Source: Merdimmobilis hominis (GTDB lineage Bacteria; Bacillota; Clostridia; Oscillospirales; Ruminococcaceae). Taken from it: 64,000 bases of DNA. The stretch covers positions 771,476 through 835,475 of the forward strand of contig NZ_LT629939.1 in the NCBI RefSeq assembly GCF_900104615.1, read 5' to 3'. Positions 62,020 through 64,000 of this stretch are shown here, one piece after another (the first letter of the stretch is position 1; each line of letters starts with the position of its first letter). The position numbers and the translations under genes are program-made. The notes below the pieces were generated by a model. It had not been told where the DNA came from. It was given only the letters and a program-made list of their open reading frames with translations, and did not search any database.

Positions 62020-62730
62020 ATGGTTTCTATCTTTGTTCCCATGGCTTTGTGCAACCTTTTGTACATGACGCTCCACGTCACGACGGGAGGTTCTTTCCCC
62101 AAACCCTTGACCCCCAAGCAGGAACGGGAATGCCTGCAAAAAATAAAGGAGGGGGATGAGGAGGCCCGCAATACCCTGATTGTCCACAATCTGCGGCTGG
62201 TGGCCCACATCATCAAAAAGTATTACTCCAATGTCAAGGATCAAGACGATTTGATCTCCATTGGAACCATTGGCCTGATCAAAGCGGTTTCCACCTTTGA
62301 CTGTGACAAGGGCACCCGGTTTGCCACCTACACTTCCCGCTGTATTGAAAATGAAATCCTCATGTATTTCCGCAACAAGAAAAAATCGGCCCAAGATGTG
62401 TACATATCCGACCCCATCGACACCGACAAGGACGGCAATGCCCTGACCTTACTGGACATCATGGCCACCGATGACAACATTTTTGACATCATCGACCTGC
62501 GGATCAAATCCGACCGGCTGTATATCCTGCTCCAGCAGTGCCTGGAACCCCGGGACCGGCAGATTCTCGCCATGCGGTACGGCCTTTATGGGACCCCTCC
62601 CCTCACCCAGCGGGAAGTGGCCAAAAAGCTGGGAATCTCCCGTTCCTATGTATCCCGCATTGAAAAACGGGCAATTTTGGAACTTCGAGACCAATTTTAT
62701 GTGGACGATCCCACCCCCGCTCACAGCTGA
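62020..62730 (+). CDS. sigK: RNA polymerase sporulation sigma factor SigK
   Basis: This 236-residue sigma factor has a hydrophobic N-terminal pro-sequence (VSIFVPMALCNLLYMTLHVT), region 2 with QDDLISIGTIGLIKAVSTFD and RFATYTSRCIENEILMYFRN, and region 4 with LTQREVAKKLGISRSYVSRI. SigK directs late mother-cell transcription in sporulation. The hydrophobic start is the feature that anchors pro-SigK in the membrane until cleavage. The gene is uninterrupted here, so no skin-type element is present. ATG 62020 has GGGAGGTG seven bases upstream. It shows the host can form spores or did so recently. Confidence 0.95.
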   Translation: MVSIFVPMALCNLLYMTLHVTTGGSFPKPLTPKQERECLQKIKEGDEEARNTLIVHNLRLVAHIIKKYYSNVKDQDDLISIGTIGLIKAVSTFDCDKGTRFATYTSRCIENEILMYFRNKKKSAQDVYISDPIDTDKDGNALTLLDIMATDDNIFDIIDLRIKSDRLYILLQQCLEPRDRQILAMRYGLYGTPPLTQREVAKKLGISRSYVSRIEKRAILELRDQFYVDDPTPAHS

Positions 62731-62735
62731 GGCGC

Positions 62736-62783
62736 AAAAAAGCCAGGCGTACCCTTATAAGGGTACGCCTGGCTTTTTTATAT
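62736..62783. terminator. Terminator between sigK and the TetR gene
   Basis: AAAAAAGCCAGGCGTACCCTTATAAGGGTACGCCTGGC-type stem (17 bp) followed by TTTTTTA. Bidirectional. Confidence 0.9.
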
Positions 62784-62787
62784 CCCC

Positions 62788-63381
62788 CTATTCTGCTGCC
62801 AAGGGTTGGCAGAGGAATTTCATCCCCTGAACGGTGATCTTTTCAATAATGGTGGCCACTCGCTCAGGGGTCTGGGCCATGCCGGTATCCAGCCACTTGC
62901 GCAGCACCCCGATACATCCGGAAACCACATAAGCCCCATAAAATTCACGCTGTTCCATGGTGCTCTCTTTAAACAAGGCCATCCAGTCATGGATGCATTT
63001 TTGATAGATGATGTCGCTCAGTTCCTTGGTGAAGGACATATTTCCATTTTGGCTCAGCATCATCCGGCAGAGGCTGACGTTCTCGGCGATGTATTCAATC
63101 AAAGTCAAAATCATGGGAAAGGGGGTTCCGGCCACCTCCTCCGGGGTGTAGCGCTCCAAGATGCCCTTGACCTCCTGGGCGGTCTCCGCCTCAATCTGGG
63201 CATACAGGTCGTAGATGTCCCGGTAATGGAGATAAAACGTCCCCCGGTGGATGTCCACATAATCGGTCAACTCCCGCACCGAGATGTCCTTGATGTTCTT
63301 CTTCAGTAGCAGTTCCGACAGACCCTGCCGCAGGGCTTTTTTGGTTTTTCGGACCCGTCGGTCGTCATTTTTTGTGTTCAT
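62788..63381 (-). CDS. TetR/AcrR-family transcriptional regulator
   Basis: This 197-residue protein has an N-terminal HTH (KDISVRELTDYVDIHRGTFY, then LHYRDIYDLYAQIEAE) and a C-terminal domain with SGCIGVLRKWLDTGMAQTPE, the same type as in the regulator at 36532-37083. It is divergent from the MMPL exporter gene and probably represses it. ATG 63381 has GGAGGAGGTAAACTTTTT upstream, and a TTGACT-17-TATAAT promoter lies about 110 bases away. Confidence 0.92.
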   Translation of the reverse strand: MNTKNDDRRVRKTKKALRQGLSELLLKKNIKDISVRELTDYVDIHRGTFYLHYRDIYDLYAQIEAETAQEVKGILERYTPEEVAGTPFPMILTLIEYIAENVSLCRMMLSQNGNMSFTKELSDIIYQKCIHDWMALFKESTMEQREFYGAYVVSGCIGVLRKWLDTGMAQTPERVATIIEKITVQGMKFLCQPLAAE

Positions 63382-63488
63382 AAAAAGTTTACCTCCTCCA
63401 AAGGCGAGATAAAAGACAGATAGGAAAATTTTGTTTAGTATCGGACAAAACCATCCTTATTTGAATATGGTAAACTGTCCATAAGTTG

Positions 63489-63517
63489 ATTATAATGATT
63501 TTTGCCAAGATAGTCAA
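63489..63517 (-). promoter_or_regulatory. Promoter of the TetR gene, in the divergent control region
   Basis: TTGACT, a 17-base spacer and TATAAT on the minus strand. The same bases also offer a plus-strand TATAAT (63491-63496). An inverted pair TAAACTGT (63471-63478) and ACAGTTTA (63539-63546) flanks it and is a candidate operator. Confidence 0.65.
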
Positions 63518-63560
63518 CATTTGTTTATTAAACACTCTACAGTTTATAGGAGGTAATCGT

Positions 63561-64000
63561 TTGGAACGGGCTATCAAACAGATGCTAAAATGGCGGGGCG
63601 CAGTGCTGGCCCTTTTTTTGGGCGGCACAATCCTGTGTGGCGTCCTCACCACCATGGTCGGCATCAACTATGACTTGGTGGATTACCTGCCAGATGAAGC
63701 TCCCTCCACCATCGCCTTGGATGTGATGAATGAATCCTATGACAAAGCGGTACCCAATGTGCGGGTTATGGTGCGGGATGTCTCCATCCCCCAGGCTCTC
63801 TCCTACAAGGAAGAGATCGCCGCAGTAGACGGGGTGGAAGATGTCATCTGGCTGGATGACCAGGTGAATATCCAGGTTCCCCTAGAGATCCAAAGCGCTA
63901 AAACCGTGGAAGATTACTACAAAGACGGCAATGCCCTTTTTTCAGTAACGGTGGCCGATGAAAACCAGGAGCAGACCTTGGAAGCCATCCGGGCTATCAT
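63561..64000 (+). CDS. MMPL/RND-family transporter, N-terminal part (partial)
   Basis: The frame starts at TTG 63561 with ATAGGAGGTAATCG upstream and runs off the right edge. The visible 146 residues comprise a first membrane helix (AVLALFLGGTILCGVLTTMV), then NYDLVDYLPDEAPSTIALDV, and a porter-like extracellular domain. NxDLxxYLP is a signature of MMPL-type exporters in Firmicutes. It is divergent from a TetR gene, a common arrangement for regulated lipid or drug exporters. Confidence 0.88.
   Translation, partial: MERAIKQMLKWRGAVLALFLGGTILCGVLTTMVGINYDLVDYLPDEAPSTIALDVMNESYDKAVPNVRVMVRDVSIPQALSYKEEIAAVDGVEDVIWLDDQVNIQVPLEIQSAKTVEDYYKDGNALFSVTVADENQEQTLEAIRAI

Noticed and set aside
62020-62730. 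sigK split by a skin-like element
   Set aside because: The frame is continuous from pro-sequence to region 4.

Overview
The window reads as a piece of chromosome from a GC-rich, spore-forming member of the Clostridia. It is most like the Oscillospirales/Ruminococcaceae group of gut anaerobes. The evidence is an intact sporulation sigma factor SigK, a MecA adaptor, a SigH-like sigma factor, strong GGAGG-type ribosome binding sites, frequent TTG/GTG starts, XkdX-type phage genes, and the organisation of the rRNA operon. Species cannot be named from the sequence alone. LAYOUT. 1-1.7 kb: an MBOAT O-acyltransferase with the start of its secreted partner. 1.9-4.1 kb: a DMT transporter, a CofE-like protein and a VOC protein. 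4.2-13.2 kb: a nucleoside uptake and salvage region in two transcription units, deoD-deoB-cdd and bmpA-ATPase-permease-permease-pdp. 13.2-17.9 kb: an Rnf-like operon (C, D, E, A) followed by a membrane-anchored TIM-barrel protein. RnfB and RnfG are absent and several cofactor ligands are lost. 17.9-23.5 kb: mecA, rpe and a two-component system with an HtrA protease. 23.6-26.4 kb: ychF, a ThyX-like protein and corA. 26.4-30.1 kb: a structured leader or small RNA, a CapD-type sugar dehydratase, pyrophosphatase, and a small sigma-like pair. 30.4-32.3 kb: a patatin-GNAT fusion. 32.4-36.0 kb: a polar amino-acid ABC transporter with two paralogous binding proteins, each with its own promoter and an ArgR-like box. 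36.2-38.6 kb: a small conserved protein, and a TetR regulator divergent from an M20 amidohydrolase. 38.9-45.6 kb: a complete rRNA operon on the minus strand, 16S-tRNA-Ala-tRNA-Ile-23S-tRNA-Lys-tRNA-Glu-5S-5S, followed by tRNA-Asn, Met, Trp and Thr and driven by three tandem promoters. 45.7-52.6 kb: YbjN protein, RqcH, Nif3-like, TrmK, small zinc/cysteine proteins, SigH-like factor and MATE exporter. 53.0 kb: tRNA-Leu. 53.4-57.5 kb: a phage tail-fibre, holin and amidase remnant that includes a low-GC seven-bladed propeller protein. 58.1-64.0 kb: a GLUG lipoprotein, AIM24 protein, GNAT, SigK, and a second TetR divergent from an MMPL exporter cut by the window end. HOW THE PARTS WORK TOGETHER. 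The 4-13 kb block imports nucleosides (BmpA with its ABC transporter), then deaminates and phosphorolyses them (Cdd, Pdp, DeoD) and feeds ribose phosphates to central metabolism through DeoB. Rpe, which handles pentose phosphates, lies nearby. The RqcH/TrmK/Nif3 block serves translation quality control and tRNA modification. The least ordinary items are the reduced Rnf-like operon, the ThyX-like protein without the ThyX motif, the patatin-GNAT fusion, the propeller tail protein, and two or three promoter-to-terminator stretches that may be small RNAs or regulatory leaders.
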